Shown here piece by piece: positions 1 to 8,199 of a stretch of 64,000 nucleotides of DNA. How positions within the stretch are numbered: the stretch's first letter is position 1; every line of letters begins with the position of its first letter. Under the pieces are notes generated by a model. That model was not told where the DNA came from, did not search any database, and saw nothing but the letters and a program-made list of their open reading frames with translations. The stretch is from the NCBI RefSeq assembly GCF_900102195.1, contig NZ_FNBE01000021.1, positions 83,261 through 147,260 of the forward strand. The letters are read 5' to 3'. Source of the stretch: Pseudonocardia oroxyli (GTDB lineage Bacteria; Actinomycetota; Actinomycetes; Mycobacteriales; Pseudonocardiaceae). The position numbers were made by a program, and so were the translations under genes.

Positions 1-498
1 TGGACCCTCGCGCCGATGGTCGTGGCGCCGATCGCGGGGATCCTCACCGGGCGGGTCGGACCCCGTCCGCTGGTCGCCGCCGGCATGGTGCTGCAGGCGG
101 GCGCGCTCGCCTGGCTGGCCGCGGTCACCACCGTCGACGTGTCCTACGGGACCCTCGTGCCGCCGTTCCTGCTGGCCGGGGTCGGCATGGGCCTGACCTT
201 CGCGCCGATCGCCACCGCGGTGATCACCGGCGTATCGGACGCCGACCACGGCAAGGCCTCCGGCGCCAACTCCACGCTGCGCGAGCTCGGCGTGGCGCTC
301 GGCGTCGCGGTGCTGACCGCGGTGTTCACGGCGAACGGCAGCTACGCGGGCGGCCAGGCGTTCGTCGACGGCCTGGTGCCCGCGGTGTGGATCGCCGCCG
401 GTGTGGTGGCGGTGGGGGCAGTCGGGGCGCTCTTCCTGCCGGGGCGGCGGCCCACCCCCGTCGCCGTCGAGCCTCCGGTCGTGCCCGTCCCCGCCTGA
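1..498 (+). CDS. MFS drug/solute transporter, C-terminal part (5' truncated by window edge)
   Basis: The reading frame is open from base 1, so only the last ~165 residues of the protein are present. The fragment holds about four hydrophobic helices and the motif GMGLTFAPIATAVITGV followed by GKASGANSTLRELGVALGVA. The latter is typical of the second half of 14-helix DHA2 (EmrB/QacA-type) proton antiporters, where small-residue helices line the transport path. The tail after the last helix is short and proline-rich, as usual in this family. The substrate cannot be inferred. The gene ends just before a perfect hairpin shared with the convergent YbjN-like gene. Confidence 0.85.
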   Translation, partial: WTLAPMVVAPIAGILTGRVGPRPLVAAGMVLQAGALAWLAAVTTVDVSYGTLVPPFLLAGVGMGLTFAPIATAVITGVSDADHGKASGANSTLRELGVALGVAVLTAVFTANGSYAGGQAFVDGLVPAVWIAAGVVAVGAVGALFLPGRRPTPVAVEPPVVPVPA

Positions 499-502
499 CG
501 AA

Positions 503-548
503 CCCGTGAGTGGCGATAGTCGCCAGAGCGACTATCGCCACTCACGGG
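503..548. terminator. Perfect 21-bp hairpin between convergent genes (palindrome family C, copy 1)
   Basis: Arms 503-523 and 528-548 are perfectly complementary with a 4-nt loop. The core reads GGCGATAGTCGC in one arm. There is no U tract, as is common for actinobacterial terminators. The 3' arm covers the stop codon (542-544) of the minus-strand YbjN-like gene. Related hairpins lie at 35729-35770 and 36730-36771. It probably acts as a bidirectional terminator, but the conserved sequence suggests a repeat family rather than independent terminators. Confidence 0.75.
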
Positions 549-919
549 ACCAGTTCGGCCCGCATGCTCGACGCGCTGCTCACCACCAGCATCAGCAGGG
601 TGCCCATCGGCCCCTCCTCCAGGCCGACGGCGGGGAAGGCGTAGCGCAGGGTCACGTCCCACCCGCGCTCCCCCTTGATCACCCGCGGGGTGCCGAACAG
701 GCCCTCCCCCACCCCGAGCGCGACCCGGGCGGGGATGTCCTCGGCGGTCAGGTCCCAGGCGACCACGCAGGTCAGGTTGAGGACCGGCAGGCCCTCCTCC
801 AGCTCCGTCCCCTGCACCACGCAGAGCACGCCGCCGTGGGCGAAGGTCAGCGCGCCGTCCGCGTCCACCTCGACGTCGTGGTAGCGCTCCAGCGCCTTGC
901 GCGCGATCTCGAGACTCAT
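542..919 (-). CDS. YbjN-domain protein
   Basis: This 125-residue protein starts MSLEIARKALERYHDVEVD and ends in AELVP. The size and the pattern (helix, then antiparallel strands with VLNLTCVVAWDL, then an alternating C-terminal helix with EEGPMGTLLMLVV) match the YbjN / type III secretion chaperone-like fold found in many actinobacterial hypothetical proteins. No catalytic residue is evident; family members are thought to be chaperone- or stress-related. Its ATG overlaps the stop codon of uppS (ATGA), so it is translationally coupled to uppS. Function is not known from the sequence. Confidence 0.75.
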   Translation of the reverse strand: MSLEIARKALERYHDVEVDADGALTFAHGGVLCVVQGTELEEGLPVLNLTCVVAWDLTAEDIPARVALGVGEGLFGTPRVIKGERGWDVTLRYAFPAVGLEEGPMGTLLMLVVSSASSMRAELVP

Positions 920-1686
920 GCCTTGTCCACCGCTCCCCCGAACCGGCGGTCCCGCCGGGCGTAGATCTCGATCGCCTCCCAGATGTGCCTGCGGTCGAAG
1001 TCCGGGAACAGCGTGTCCAGGAAGACCATCTCGGCGTAGGCGCTCTGCCACAACAGGAAGTTCGACGTCCGCTGCTCGCCGGAGGACCGGACGAACAGGT
1101 CGACGTCCGGCATGTCCGGCTCGTCGAGGTACTTCGCGATGGTGCGCTCGTCGATCTTCTCCGGCTTGATCCGGCCCTCCTGGACCAGCCGGGCGATCTG
1201 CTGCACGGCGTCGGCGATCTCCGCCCGCCCGCCGTAGTTCACGCACATGGTCAGGGTGAGGACGTCGTTGTGCCGGGTCTTCTCCTCGGCGACCTCGAGC
1301 TCCTTGATCACCGAGCGCCACAGCCGCGGCCGCCGCCCCGCCCACCGGACCCGCACGCCCATGGCGTGCATCTCGTCCACCCGGCGCCGGATCACGTCCC
1401 GGTTGAAGCCCATCAGGAACCGCACCTCGTCCGGGCTGCGCTTCCAGTTCTCGGTGGAGAAGGCGTAGGCGGACAGCCACTTCACGCCGATGTCGATGCA
1501 CCCGCGGGCCACGTCCATCAGGGACGCCTCGCCGCGGCGGTGCCCCTCGATCCGGGGCAGCCCGCGCGCGTTGGCCCAGCGGCCGTTGCCGTCCATGACG
1601 AGCGCGACGTGGCGGGGGACCAGCTCCGCCGGGATCACCGGCGGCCGGGCTCCCGACGGGTGCGGCGCGGGACTCTCGAAAGGCAC
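916..1686 (-). CDS. uppS: Isoprenyl transferase (cis-prenyl diphosphate synthase)
   Basis: UppS-family enzymes condense isopentenyl diphosphate units in cis to make Z,E-farnesyl or polyprenyl diphosphate, the lipid carrier for peptidoglycan and arabinogalactan precursors. The substrate motif HVALVMDGNGRWAN lies near residue 25, followed by GHRRG, FSTENWKRSPDEV and the C-terminal SSGEQRTSNFLLWQ. The GTG at 1686 gives 256 residues, the usual family length. An in-frame ATG at 1743 would add 19 residues and overlap the start of the divergent membrane gene, so it is less likely. The recO-uppS neighbourhood is typical of actinobacteria. Confidence 0.92.
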   Translation of the reverse strand: MPFESPAPHPSGARPPVIPAELVPRHVALVMDGNGRWANARGLPRIEGHRRGEASLMDVARGCIDIGVKWLSAYAFSTENWKRSPDEVRFLMGFNRDVIRRRVDEMHAMGVRVRWAGRRPRLWRSVIKELEVAEEKTRHNDVLTLTMCVNYGGRAEIADAVQQIARLVQEGRIKPEKIDERTIAKYLDEPDMPDVDLFVRSSGEQRTSNFLLWQSAYAEMVFLDTLFPDFDRRHIWEAIEIYARRDRRFGGAVDKA

Positions 1687-1741
1687 GGTCCGGGAGCCTA
1701 CGTGCCTGGACGAGCGCGCCCCTACGGAGTAGTCACTGCTC

Positions 1742-2587
1742 ATGTGGTTCACCGAGACCATCGTCGACACGGGCAGGCTGCCGCTGTTCTCGTTCCTCTG
1801 CGCCTTCCTCGTCGCGTTCCTGTTCATCCGGTTCTCGGTGCGGATGATCCGCGCGCAGGTGCGGTGGTGGCCGGGCAACGTCACCCCGGGCGGGCTGCAC
1901 ATCCACCACATGGTGTTCGGCCTGGTCATGATGCTGATCGCCGGCTTCGTGCTGATCGCGCTGGCCTCGTTCGACACGCCGGTGCCGAACATCCTGTGCG
2001 CCGTGCTGTTCGGCATCGGCACCGCGCTGGTGCTCGACGAGTGGGCCCTGCTCCTGCACCTGTCCGACGTGTACTGGACGCAGGAGGGCCGCTCCTCGAT
2101 CGACGCCGTGTTCGTCGCCTTCACGATCACGTCGTTCTTCCTGCTGGGCATCCATCCGCTGGGGTTCCAGGGCGACTTCGACGGGCTCTCCCAGGCGGAC
2201 GCGGTCGAGGTCGTGCTGGTCGTGGCCTTCTTCGTCCTGCAGCTGCTGCTGGCGGTGGTCACGCTGGCGAAGGGGAAGGTGTGGAGCGGGCTCGTCGGGC
2301 TGTTCTTCGGGCCGTTGCTGCTGGTCACGGCGGTGCGACTGGGGCGCCCGCACTCGCCGTGGGCGCGGTGGCGCTACGCCACCCGTCCGAAGAAGATGGC
2401 CAAGGCGGTCTACCGCGAGAAGACCTACCGCAAGCCGGTGATCCGGGCGAAGATCGCCGTCCAGGAGGCCATCGCAGGCCATTTCGACCCCGACACCGTG
2501 AACGCGGCGACCGCGGCCGCCCAGGCCGCCCACGAGGCCGCGACCGACCGCGCCGCGGAGGCAGCCCGCGCGCACGCCGCGGCCTGA
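1742..2587 (+). CDS. Conserved actinobacterial membrane protein with HIHH motif
   Basis: This protein of 281 residues has about six hydrophobic segments in residues 15-205, then a basic region (RYATRPKKMAKAVYREKTYRK) and an alanine-rich, probably helical tail. The first cytoplasm-membrane boundary carries GGLHIHHMVFGL, and a later loop has LDEWALLLHLSDVYW. The cluster of histidines and acidic residues could bind a metal or haem, but no characterised family is recognised. The start ATG lies within 60 bp of the uppS start, so the two divergent genes share one promoter region. Function is unknown; the coding call is secure from length and codon bias. Confidence 0.85.
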   Translation: MWFTETIVDTGRLPLFSFLCAFLVAFLFIRFSVRMIRAQVRWWPGNVTPGGLHIHHMVFGLVMMLIAGFVLIALASFDTPVPNILCAVLFGIGTALVLDEWALLLHLSDVYWTQEGRSSIDAVFVAFTITSFFLLGIHPLGFQGDFDGLSQADAVEVVLVVAFFVLQLLLAVVTLAKGKVWSGLVGLFFGPLLLVTAVRLGRPHSPWARWRYATRPKKMAKAVYREKTYRKPVIRAKIAVQEAIAGHFDPDTVNAATAAAQAAHEAATDRAAEAARAHAAA

Positions 2588-2609
2588 ACCCGACCCCGCC
2601 ACGCATCAT

Positions 2610-2657
2610 GGAGCCACAACTGTCGTTTCGGGGCCCCGATCCGACGGTTGTGGCTCC
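2610..2657. terminator. Hairpin between convergent genes (palindrome family B, copy 1)
   Basis: Arms 2610-2625 and 2642-2657 pair over 16 bp with one mismatch, reading GGAGCCACAACTGTCG. An inner 12-bp palindrome (TCGGGGCCCCGA, 2628-2639) closes the loop. It separates the convergent membrane gene and the TRIC-family gene. The same arm sequence, with one or two changes, recurs at 48452-48505. Confidence 0.65.
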
Positions 2658-2667
2658 CCAGTGCGGG

Positions 2668-3282
2668 TCACCCGGCTACTCGCGGGAGGTTCCAGCCCTG
2701 CCAGACGGCGAGCATGCGGACCAGGAAGCAGACCACGAAGCCCGCCGCGAGGACCAGGGCGCGGCGGCGGCCGTAGCGCAGGCCCACCGCGACGACGGCG
2801 GCGCCCGCGAGCGCGGCCACGGCGTAGACGTCCGACCGCAGGATCAGGGGCACCCGGCCCAGCATGACGTCTCGGATCACCCCGCCACCCGTCCCCGACA
2901 CCGCGCCCAACAGCGCCGCGAGCAGCGGCGACATCCCGTGGTCCACCGCCTTCGCCGCCCCGACGACCGCGAACAGCGCGAGCGCGGCCGCGTCGAGCGG
3001 GAGCAGCACCTCCGGCGGGACCGCCCGGACCAGCCGGTAGACCAGGACCACCACGAGCCCGCCCCCGAAGGCCGCGACGGGGTACGCGAGGTCGCTGAAC
3101 ACCGCGGGCGGGGTGGCCCCGAGCAGGACGTCCCGGACGATGCCGCCGCCCACCGCCGTCACGAACGCGATGACGAGCACCCCGAACACGTCCAGGCCCG
3201 CGGCCGCCGCGGTGGCCCCGCCCTGCAGCGCGAACAGCGCGGTGCCTGCGAGGTCGAGGGGACGGATCAGGCGGGTGCGCAC
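2668..3282 (-). CDS. TRIC-family (UPF0126) membrane protein, putative cation channel
   Basis: The 204-residue protein contains the duplicated glycine-rich helices characteristic of the family: GTALFALQGGATAA, then AVGGGIVRDVLLG, repeated as ALFAVVGAAKAVDHG and GTGGGVIRDVMLG. Bacterial homologues (YicG/YadS type) fold like trimeric intracellular cation channels and conduct K+/Na+. About seven helices are predicted, as expected. The GTG at 3282 is chosen because it immediately precedes the first conserved helix; the upstream open frame is an antisense shadow of recO. It follows recO on the same strand but is separated from it by a palindromic element. Confidence 0.85.
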   Translation of the reverse strand: MRTRLIRPLDLAGTALFALQGGATAAAAGLDVFGVLVIAFVTAVGGGIVRDVLLGATPPAVFSDLAYPVAAFGGGLVVVLVYRLVRAVPPEVLLPLDAAALALFAVVGAAKAVDHGMSPLLAALLGAVSGTGGGVIRDVMLGRVPLILRSDVYAVAALAGAAVVAVGLRYGRRRALVLAAGFVVCFLVRMLAVWQGWNLPRVAG

Positions 3283-3327
3283 GCCGCAGCGTAGGACGGG
3301 CCGGACTCGGCGACGGCTTCCGGCCCC

Positions 3328-3392
3328 GTGATCCACTCCTCGGGAGCGAGGCGGTCGATCTCCGACCCGCCTGCTCCCCGATCGTGGATCAC
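3328..3392. repeat. 65-bp imperfect palindrome (family A, copy 1)
   Basis: The element starts with GTGATCCAC and ends with its complement GTGGATCAC. The inner arms GGGAGCGAGGCGG and CCGCCTGCTCCC pair with one bulge. A second element of exactly the same length and similar sequence lies inside dhaM at 13324-13388. Located between recO and the TRIC gene, both on the minus strand, it could act as an intercistronic terminator or attenuator. Confidence 0.65.
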
Positions 3393-3403
3393 TCGCGCGA
3401 TCC

Positions 3404-4150
3404 TCACGGGCGGCTGACGCGCTCCACCAGCGGGAGCGATCGCAGCTGCCGCTCCATGTGCCACTGCAGGTGCGCGGCGACCAGGCCGGAGGTGTCGCGG
3501 CGGGTGGGGGCGTCCGCGGCGTCCGCGACCGGCCAGTCGCCGTGGAGCAGCGCGTCGAGCAGGGCGAAGGTCTCCGGACCGGGGAGGACCGAACCCGGGG
3601 GACGGCAGACGTCGCAGACCGCGCCGCCGCCCTGCACGCTGAACGCGCGGTGCGGCCCGGGCGCCGCGCACTTGGCACACTCCGTGATCGACGGGGCCCA
3701 CCCGGCGTGGCTCATCGCCCGCAGCAGGAAGGCGTCCAGGATCAGCGAGGCATCCCGCTCGCGGCCCGCCAACGCCCGCACGGCCCCGACGAGCAGCAGG
3801 TAGACCCGCAACGAGTCGCCGTGCCCCTCCTCGGACACCAGCCGGTCCGCGGTCTCCAGGATGGCGCACCCCGCCGTGTACCGGGCGTAGTCGGAGACGA
3901 CGCCGGAGCCGAACGCGTCGAGCGTCTGGCACTGGGTGATCACGTCGAGGCTGCGCCCGGTGTAGCACTGGACGTCGACGTGGTTGAACGGCTCGAGCCG
4001 TGCCCCCCACCGCGAGCGGGTGCGCCGCACGCCCTTCGCCACCGCGCGGATCTTGCCGCAGCGCCGGGTCAGCAACGTCACGATGCGGTCCGCCTCGCCC
4101 AGCTTCTGCACGCGCAGCACCACGCCGGTGTCGCGGTACAGGGTGCTCAC
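3404..4150 (-). CDS. recO: DNA repair protein RecO
   Basis: RecO (248 residues) promotes RecA loading and strand annealing in the RecFOR pathway. The N-terminal OB-fold is visible as STLYRDTGVVLRVQKLGEADRIVTLLTR, followed by GKIRAVAKGVRRTRSRWGA. The C-terminal helical domain contains a four-cysteine zinc cluster: CAKC and, about 25 residues on, CDVC. Length and motif order match other actinobacterial RecO proteins. The start GTG/ATG choice is fixed by the conserved MSTLYRD beginning. It lies upstream of the TRIC gene and near uppS, the usual context. Confidence 0.93.
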   Translation of the reverse strand: MSTLYRDTGVVLRVQKLGEADRIVTLLTRRCGKIRAVAKGVRRTRSRWGARLEPFNHVDVQCYTGRSLDVITQCQTLDAFGSGVVSDYARYTAGCAILETADRLVSEEGHGDSLRVYLLLVGAVRALAGRERDASLILDAFLLRAMSHAGWAPSITECAKCAAPGPHRAFSVQGGGAVCDVCRPPGSVLPGPETFALLDALLHGDWPVADAADAPTRRDTSGLVAAHLQWHMERQLRSLPLVERVSRP

Positions 4151-4309
4151 CCGATGAGCCTACGACCTGCGGGCCCCGCGGGCGCCGCGACACCCGGACG
4201 GTCGCGTCACGACCCCGCGACGCACGACCCGGCGCGCCCCGGCACCCGGACGGCGGCGAGCCGTTCGGCCCTGATCCGATCCGGTGTGGACGGCTAGCGT
4301 CCTGCGATC

Positions 4310-5551
4310 ATGAGTCGAATCGCGATCGCCTGCCAGGGGGGCGGCAGCCACACGGCCTTCACCGCCGGTGTGCTCGCCCGCCTGTTGCGTGCCCCCGAGC
4401 TGGCGGGACACGAGATCGTCGGCCTGTCGGGGACCTCCGGTGGCGCCATCTGCGCGCTGCTGGCCTGGGAGGGGCTGCGCGCCGAGGATCGCGAGCGGGC
4501 CGCGCAGCTGCTCGAGGCGTTCTGGCGGGACAACTCCGCCCGCAACCCGCTCACCCGGCTGCAGAACGTCGGCATGGTCGGCGCCGGTGCGCTGCAGGGC
4601 CTCGGGCTCCTGCCCGCGGGGACGCCCTACGCCCTCCCCCGGTTCCTCAGCGGCGTCGACCAGTTCACCTCCCTGCTGAGCAGGCACGTCGACTTCGCCG
4701 GGATCACCGCCGATCCCGACGCGCCGATGCTGCTGCTCGGCGCGGTGGACGTGCTCACCGGCGAGTTCCGCGCCTTCGACAGCCGCACGGACCGGATCAC
4801 CGCCGACTGTGTGCTCGCCTCGGCGGCGATCCCCACCCTGTTCCGCGCCGTGCGGACCCACGGCGGGACGTACTGGGACGGCCTGTTCTCGCAGAACCCA
4901 CCCGTCCACGACCTGCTCGCCACCGCGCCGGACGAGCTCTGGGTCATCCAGATCAACGCCCCCGCCGTCGACCGCGAGCCCCGCACCCCGGTCGAGATCG
5001 CCGACCGGCGCAACGGGCTGGCCGGCAACCTCTCGCTGCACCAGGAGCTCGGGTTCATCGAGACCGTCGACCGGATGCTCGCGGCGGGCGACCTGCGGGC
5101 GGACCGGGGGTACAAGCACGTCACCGTGCGGGTGATCGAGATGCCCGGCTCGTGGCGGTCGCGGGTGCTGGGATCGGCGTCGAAGCTCAATCGCGACGTG
5201 CGGTTCCTCGACGGCCTGCAGCGCCGCGGCCGGGACCAGGCCGACCGGTTCCTGGGCGCGCTCGCGTTCGAGCGCGCGGTGCGCGGCGGTGACGCCGAGG
5301 CGCTGCGCGCCGCGACCACCGAGGACGCGGTGCTCCACTCGGACCACCCGTTCCGGCCACGCGCCGGGGTTCCGCTGCGCGCACATCTGAGTACGGTTCT
5401 CGCAGGTGGGACACAGATCGACCCCACCCGCAAGCACGTCGCCGGTGATCGTGCGATGTGGACACTGCGGCTGCGCGACGGCCTCGGGCGCGCCGAGGCC
5501 GACTTCATCGACGGGCGCGTGTCCGAGCTGCGGCTCGGACCCGTGCGCTGA
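4310..5551 (+). CDS. Patatin-like phospholipase with C-terminal NTF2/SnoaL-like domain
   Basis: The N-terminal ~285 residues form a patatin serine hydrolase: the oxyanion motif CQGGGSHTAFTAGVL, the nucleophile motif GLSGTSGGA (GxSxG), and the Asp of the dyad in YWDGLFSQNPPV. Patatins hydrolyse acyl esters of membrane lipids. Residues ~310-413 (AFERAVRGGDAEALRAA through ADFIDGRVSELRL) look like an NTF2/SnoaL-type alpha-beta cone domain, an uncommon fusion partner. There is no signal peptide, so a cytoplasmic or membrane-surface role is likely. The gene stands alone, 23 bp upstream of the DUF308 gene, possibly co-transcribed. Confidence 0.88.
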   Translation: MSRIAIACQGGGSHTAFTAGVLARLLRAPELAGHEIVGLSGTSGGAICALLAWEGLRAEDRERAAQLLEAFWRDNSARNPLTRLQNVGMVGAGALQGLGLLPAGTPYALPRFLSGVDQFTSLLSRHVDFAGITADPDAPMLLLGAVDVLTGEFRAFDSRTDRITADCVLASAAIPTLFRAVRTHGGTYWDGLFSQNPPVHDLLATAPDELWVIQINAPAVDREPRTPVEIADRRNGLAGNLSLHQELGFIETVDRMLAAGDLRADRGYKHVTVRVIEMPGSWRSRVLGSASKLNRDVRFLDGLQRRGRDQADRFLGALAFERAVRGGDAEALRAATTEDAVLHSDHPFRPRAGVPLRAHLSTVLAGGTQIDPTRKHVAGDRAMWTLRLRDGLGRAEADFIDGRVSELRLGPVR

Positions 5552-5574
5552 TCAGGCATCGAACGAGGAGACCC

Positions 5575-6183
5575 ATGACCGAGACGTCCGCGACACCGCC
5601 CGCCGACACCCCGCCCGGGGACTCGCCGATCGCGAGCGAGCTGAAGGACATGGCGAAGACGGCCTGGTGGCTGGTGCTGCTGCGCGCCGTGCTTCTGGTG
5701 ATCTGGGGCGTCCTGGTGCTCGCGGCACCCGGCATCGCCCTGCAGGCGCTGATCATCGTCTTCGGTGTCTACGCGATCATGGACGGCGTCACGGCCGTCT
5801 ACCTGGGGATCAAGGCCCGCGGGACCGAGCCCTCCTGGGGCTGGATCGTGGCGCAGGGCGTGATCTCGGTGCTGGCGGGCATCATCGCGCTCGTCTGGCC
5901 CGCGGCCACCGCGCTCTCGCTGCTGTTCGTGGTGGCGTTCTGGGCGATCGTGCTGGGTGTCAGCACCATCGCCGAGGGCATCCGGTCCCGCCGCACGGAC
6001 GACCGCTGGGGCTGGACCCTCGCCAAGGGCGCCCTCGACGTGATCTTCGGTGTCCTGCTGCTGGTCTGGCCGGCGTCCGGCATCCTCGCGCTGCTCTGGC
6101 TGGTCGGGATCTTCGCGCTCGCGGGCGGGATCGTGCTGGCCGTGCTCGCCTTCCGGGTCCGGTCGCTGGCCACGTCCGCCTGA
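5575..6183 (+). CDS. DUF308 / HdeD-family membrane protein
   Basis: This 202-residue protein has a short acidic, proline-rich N-terminus and then six hydrophobic helices arranged as three similar hairpins, each with a W-G-(W/I) turn (SWGWIVAQGVISVLAGIIAL, RWGWTLAKGALDVIFGVLLL). That internal repeat is the hallmark of DUF308, which includes the E. coli acid-resistance protein HdeD. The biochemical role is unknown. The ATG at 5575 has a GAGGAG ribosome binding site nine bases upstream. Its stop overlaps the start of the next gene (TGATG), so both are translated from one message. Confidence 0.85.
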   Translation: MTETSATPPADTPPGDSPIASELKDMAKTAWWLVLLRAVLLVIWGVLVLAAPGIALQALIIVFGVYAIMDGVTAVYLGIKARGTEPSWGWIVAQGVISVLAGIIALVWPAATALSLLFVVAFWAIVLGVSTIAEGIRSRRTDDRWGWTLAKGALDVIFGVLLLVWPASGILALLWLVGIFALAGGIVLAVLAFRVRSLATSA

Positions 6184-7340
6184 TGGAGGCGGACGCCCCC
6201 CTCGCGAGCCCCGAGCGGCACGAGTCGGGTCCCGAGAGTGCCGCCCGGGCTGCGGAGGGCGGGTTGCCGCGGGCGCTCGTGGTGCTGCTGGCCGCGGCGT
6301 CGGTGGTCATCGTCGTGGCCGGGATCGCGGGCGTCGCCTGGCTGGTCGGCCCGCTCTTCCTGGCCCTGGTCATCGTGATCACCGTGCACCCGGTGCACGG
6401 CAGGCTGGTGCGGCTCGGGTTGCCCGGCTGGGCCGCGTCCGGGGTGTTGTTGCTGTGCGTCTACGGCGTGCTGCTGGTGCTCGCCGGGACCATCGTGGTG
6501 TCGGCGGCCCGGCTCGCGACCGTCCTGCCCGGGTACGCCGCCGAGGCGAACGGGCTGCTCAGCGGTGCGCTCGGCCGGCTCGCGGAGTTCGGCGTGGGGC
6601 CCGAGCAGCTGCGCGCGCTCGCCGCCTCGCTGGACACCTCGCGGCTGGTCGGGCTGGTCAGCGGGCTGCTCCTCGGCCTGACGGGGCTGCTCGGCAACCT
6701 CGTCTTCCTGCTGTCGCTGCTGCTGTTCCTGTCCTTCGAGGCCGCCGGGGTCGACCGCAGGCGGGCCCTGCTGGCCGAAGACCACGCCGAGGCCGCCGCC
6801 GCCCTGACCCGGTTCGCGAGCGGCACCCGCCGCTACATGGCCGTGAACACGGTGTTCGGCCTGCTCGTCGGGGCCGTCGACGCGATCGCGCTCGCACTGC
6901 TCGGGGTGCCGCTCGCGCTGTTGTGGGGGCTGCTGGCGTTCATCACCAACTACATCCCGTACGTCGGGTTCTGGGTCGGGCTGGTGCCGCCGATGGTCCT
7001 CGCGCTGCTGGTCGGCGGGTGGCCGCTGACGGTGACCGTGGTCGCGATCTACCTGGTGGTCAACTTCGTGCTGACCTCGCTGATCCAGCCACGCTTCATC
7101 GGCGACGCCGTGGGCCTGAGCGTGACGGTCGTGCTCGTCGGCCTGGTGTTCTGGGGGTGGCTGCTCGGCCCGATCGGCGCCGTCCTCGCCACCCCGCTGA
7201 CCCTGCTGGCCAAGGTCCTGCTCGTCGACGTCGACCCCCGGGCACACTGGGCGAACGCGCTGATCGGGAGCAGCCCCCGGCCTAGAACCCCAGCTTCCGC
7301 AGCTGTCGAGGATCCCGTTGCCAGTCCTTCGCCACCGTGA
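6183..7340 (+). CDS. AI-2E family transporter
   Basis: This 385-residue polytopic protein has two N-terminal helices, a long amphipathic region (residues ~100-170), and the conserved family block FITNYIPYVGFWVGLVPP around residue 255, followed by three more helices. The family includes TqsA (autoinducer-2 exporter), PerM and Na+/H+ antiporters, so the substrate is not defined by homology. It starts at the ATG overlapping the DUF308 stop. The last 59 bases overlap the 3' end of era on the other strand, giving a low-complexity tail (ASAAVEDPVASPSPP) with no counterpart in the fold. Confidence 0.87.
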   Translation: MEADAPLASPERHESGPESAARAAEGGLPRALVVLLAAASVVIVVAGIAGVAWLVGPLFLALVIVITVHPVHGRLVRLGLPGWAASGVLLLCVYGVLLVLAGTIVVSAARLATVLPGYAAEANGLLSGALGRLAEFGVGPEQLRALAASLDTSRLVGLVSGLLLGLTGLLGNLVFLLSLLLFLSFEAAGVDRRRALLAEDHAEAAAALTRFASGTRRYMAVNTVFGLLVGAVDAIALALLGVPLALLWGLLAFITNYIPYVGFWVGLVPPMVLALLVGGWPLTVTVVAIYLVVNFVLTSLIQPRFIGDAVGLSVTVVLVGLVFWGWLLGPIGAVLATPLTLLAKVLLVDVDPRAHWANALIGSSPRPRTPASAAVEDPVASPSPP

Positions 7341-8199
7341 CGTGCAGGTCCAGGTAGACCTTCACGCCCAGGAGCGCCTCGATCTGGCGACGGGCGTCCG
7401 TACCGACCTGGCGCAGCCGCTCGCCGCCGCGGCCGATCACGATGCCCTTCTGGCTCTGCCGCTCCACGAAGATGGTGGCGTGGACGTCCAGCATCGGATC
7501 GTCCGCCGGACGGTCCTCGCGCTCGATCATCTCCTGGACGGTGACCGCGATGGAGTGCGGCAGCTCGTCCCGGACGCCCTCGAGGGCCGCCTCGCGGACC
7601 AGCTCGGCGACCAGCGTCTCCTCCGGCTCGTCGGTCAGCTCGCCGTCCGGGTAGAGCGGCGGGCCCTCCGGCAGCTTGTCGACGAGCAGGTCCGCGAGCA
7701 GCCCGACCTGGTCGCCGGACTTCGCCGAGCACGGCACGATGTCCGCGAACTCCATCAGCTCGGACATCTGGGTGAGCCGCTCCGCGATCTGCTCCGGGCG
7801 TGCCTTGTCCGTCTTCGTGACGATCCCGAGCACCGGGGTGCGCCCCGCGACGGACTTCAGCTCCCCCGCGATGAACTCGTCCCCGCGGCCCACGGGCTGG
7901 TCCGCCGGCACGCAGAACCCCACGACGTCCACCTCCGCCCAGGTCTCGCGGACCACGTCGTTCAGCCGGGAGCCCAGCAGGGTGCGCGGCTTGTGCAGGC
8001 CGGGGGTGTCCACGACGATCAGCTGGGCGTCCGGCCGGTGCACGATCCCGCGGATCGCGTGCCGCGTGGTCTGCGGGCGCGACGAGGTGATCGCGATCTT
8101 CTGCCCGATCAGCGCGTTGGTCAGGGTGGACTTGCCGGCGTTCGGCCTGCCGACGAAGCAGGCGAACCCGGAACGGAAGTCGTCCGGCCAGGTGTTCAC
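7282..8199 (-). CDS. era: GTPase Era
   Basis: Era binds the 3' end of 16S rRNA and acts as a checkpoint in 30S assembly. The P-loop FVGRPNAGKST, switch region TTRHAIRG, DTPGLHKPR, and TKTD form the G domain. The C-terminal KH domain contains GIVIGRGGERLRQVG, the GxxG RNA-binding loop. The GTG start at 8199 overlaps the stop of lhgO (GTGA), giving 305 residues, a typical length. Its stop lies 59 bp inside the convergent AI-2E gene. In mycobacteria it directly follows the cytidine deaminase-like gene; here lhgO intervenes. Confidence 0.95.
   Translation of the reverse strand: MNTWPDDFRSGFACFVGRPNAGKSTLTNALIGQKIAITSSRPQTTRHAIRGIVHRPDAQLIVVDTPGLHKPRTLLGSRLNDVVRETWAEVDVVGFCVPADQPVGRGDEFIAGELKSVAGRTPVLGIVTKTDKARPEQIAERLTQMSELMEFADIVPCSAKSGDQVGLLADLLVDKLPEGPPLYPDGELTDEPEETLVAELVREAALEGVRDELPHSIAVTVQEMIEREDRPADDPMLDVHATIFVERQSQKGIVIGRGGERLRQVGTDARRQIEALLGVKVYLDLHVTVAKDWQRDPRQLRKLGF

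Noticed and set aside
1687..1743. uppS start at ATG 1743
   Set aside because: It would add 19 residues not typical of the family and overlap the divergent gene's start codon. GTG 1686 gives the family length, though the choice is not certain.
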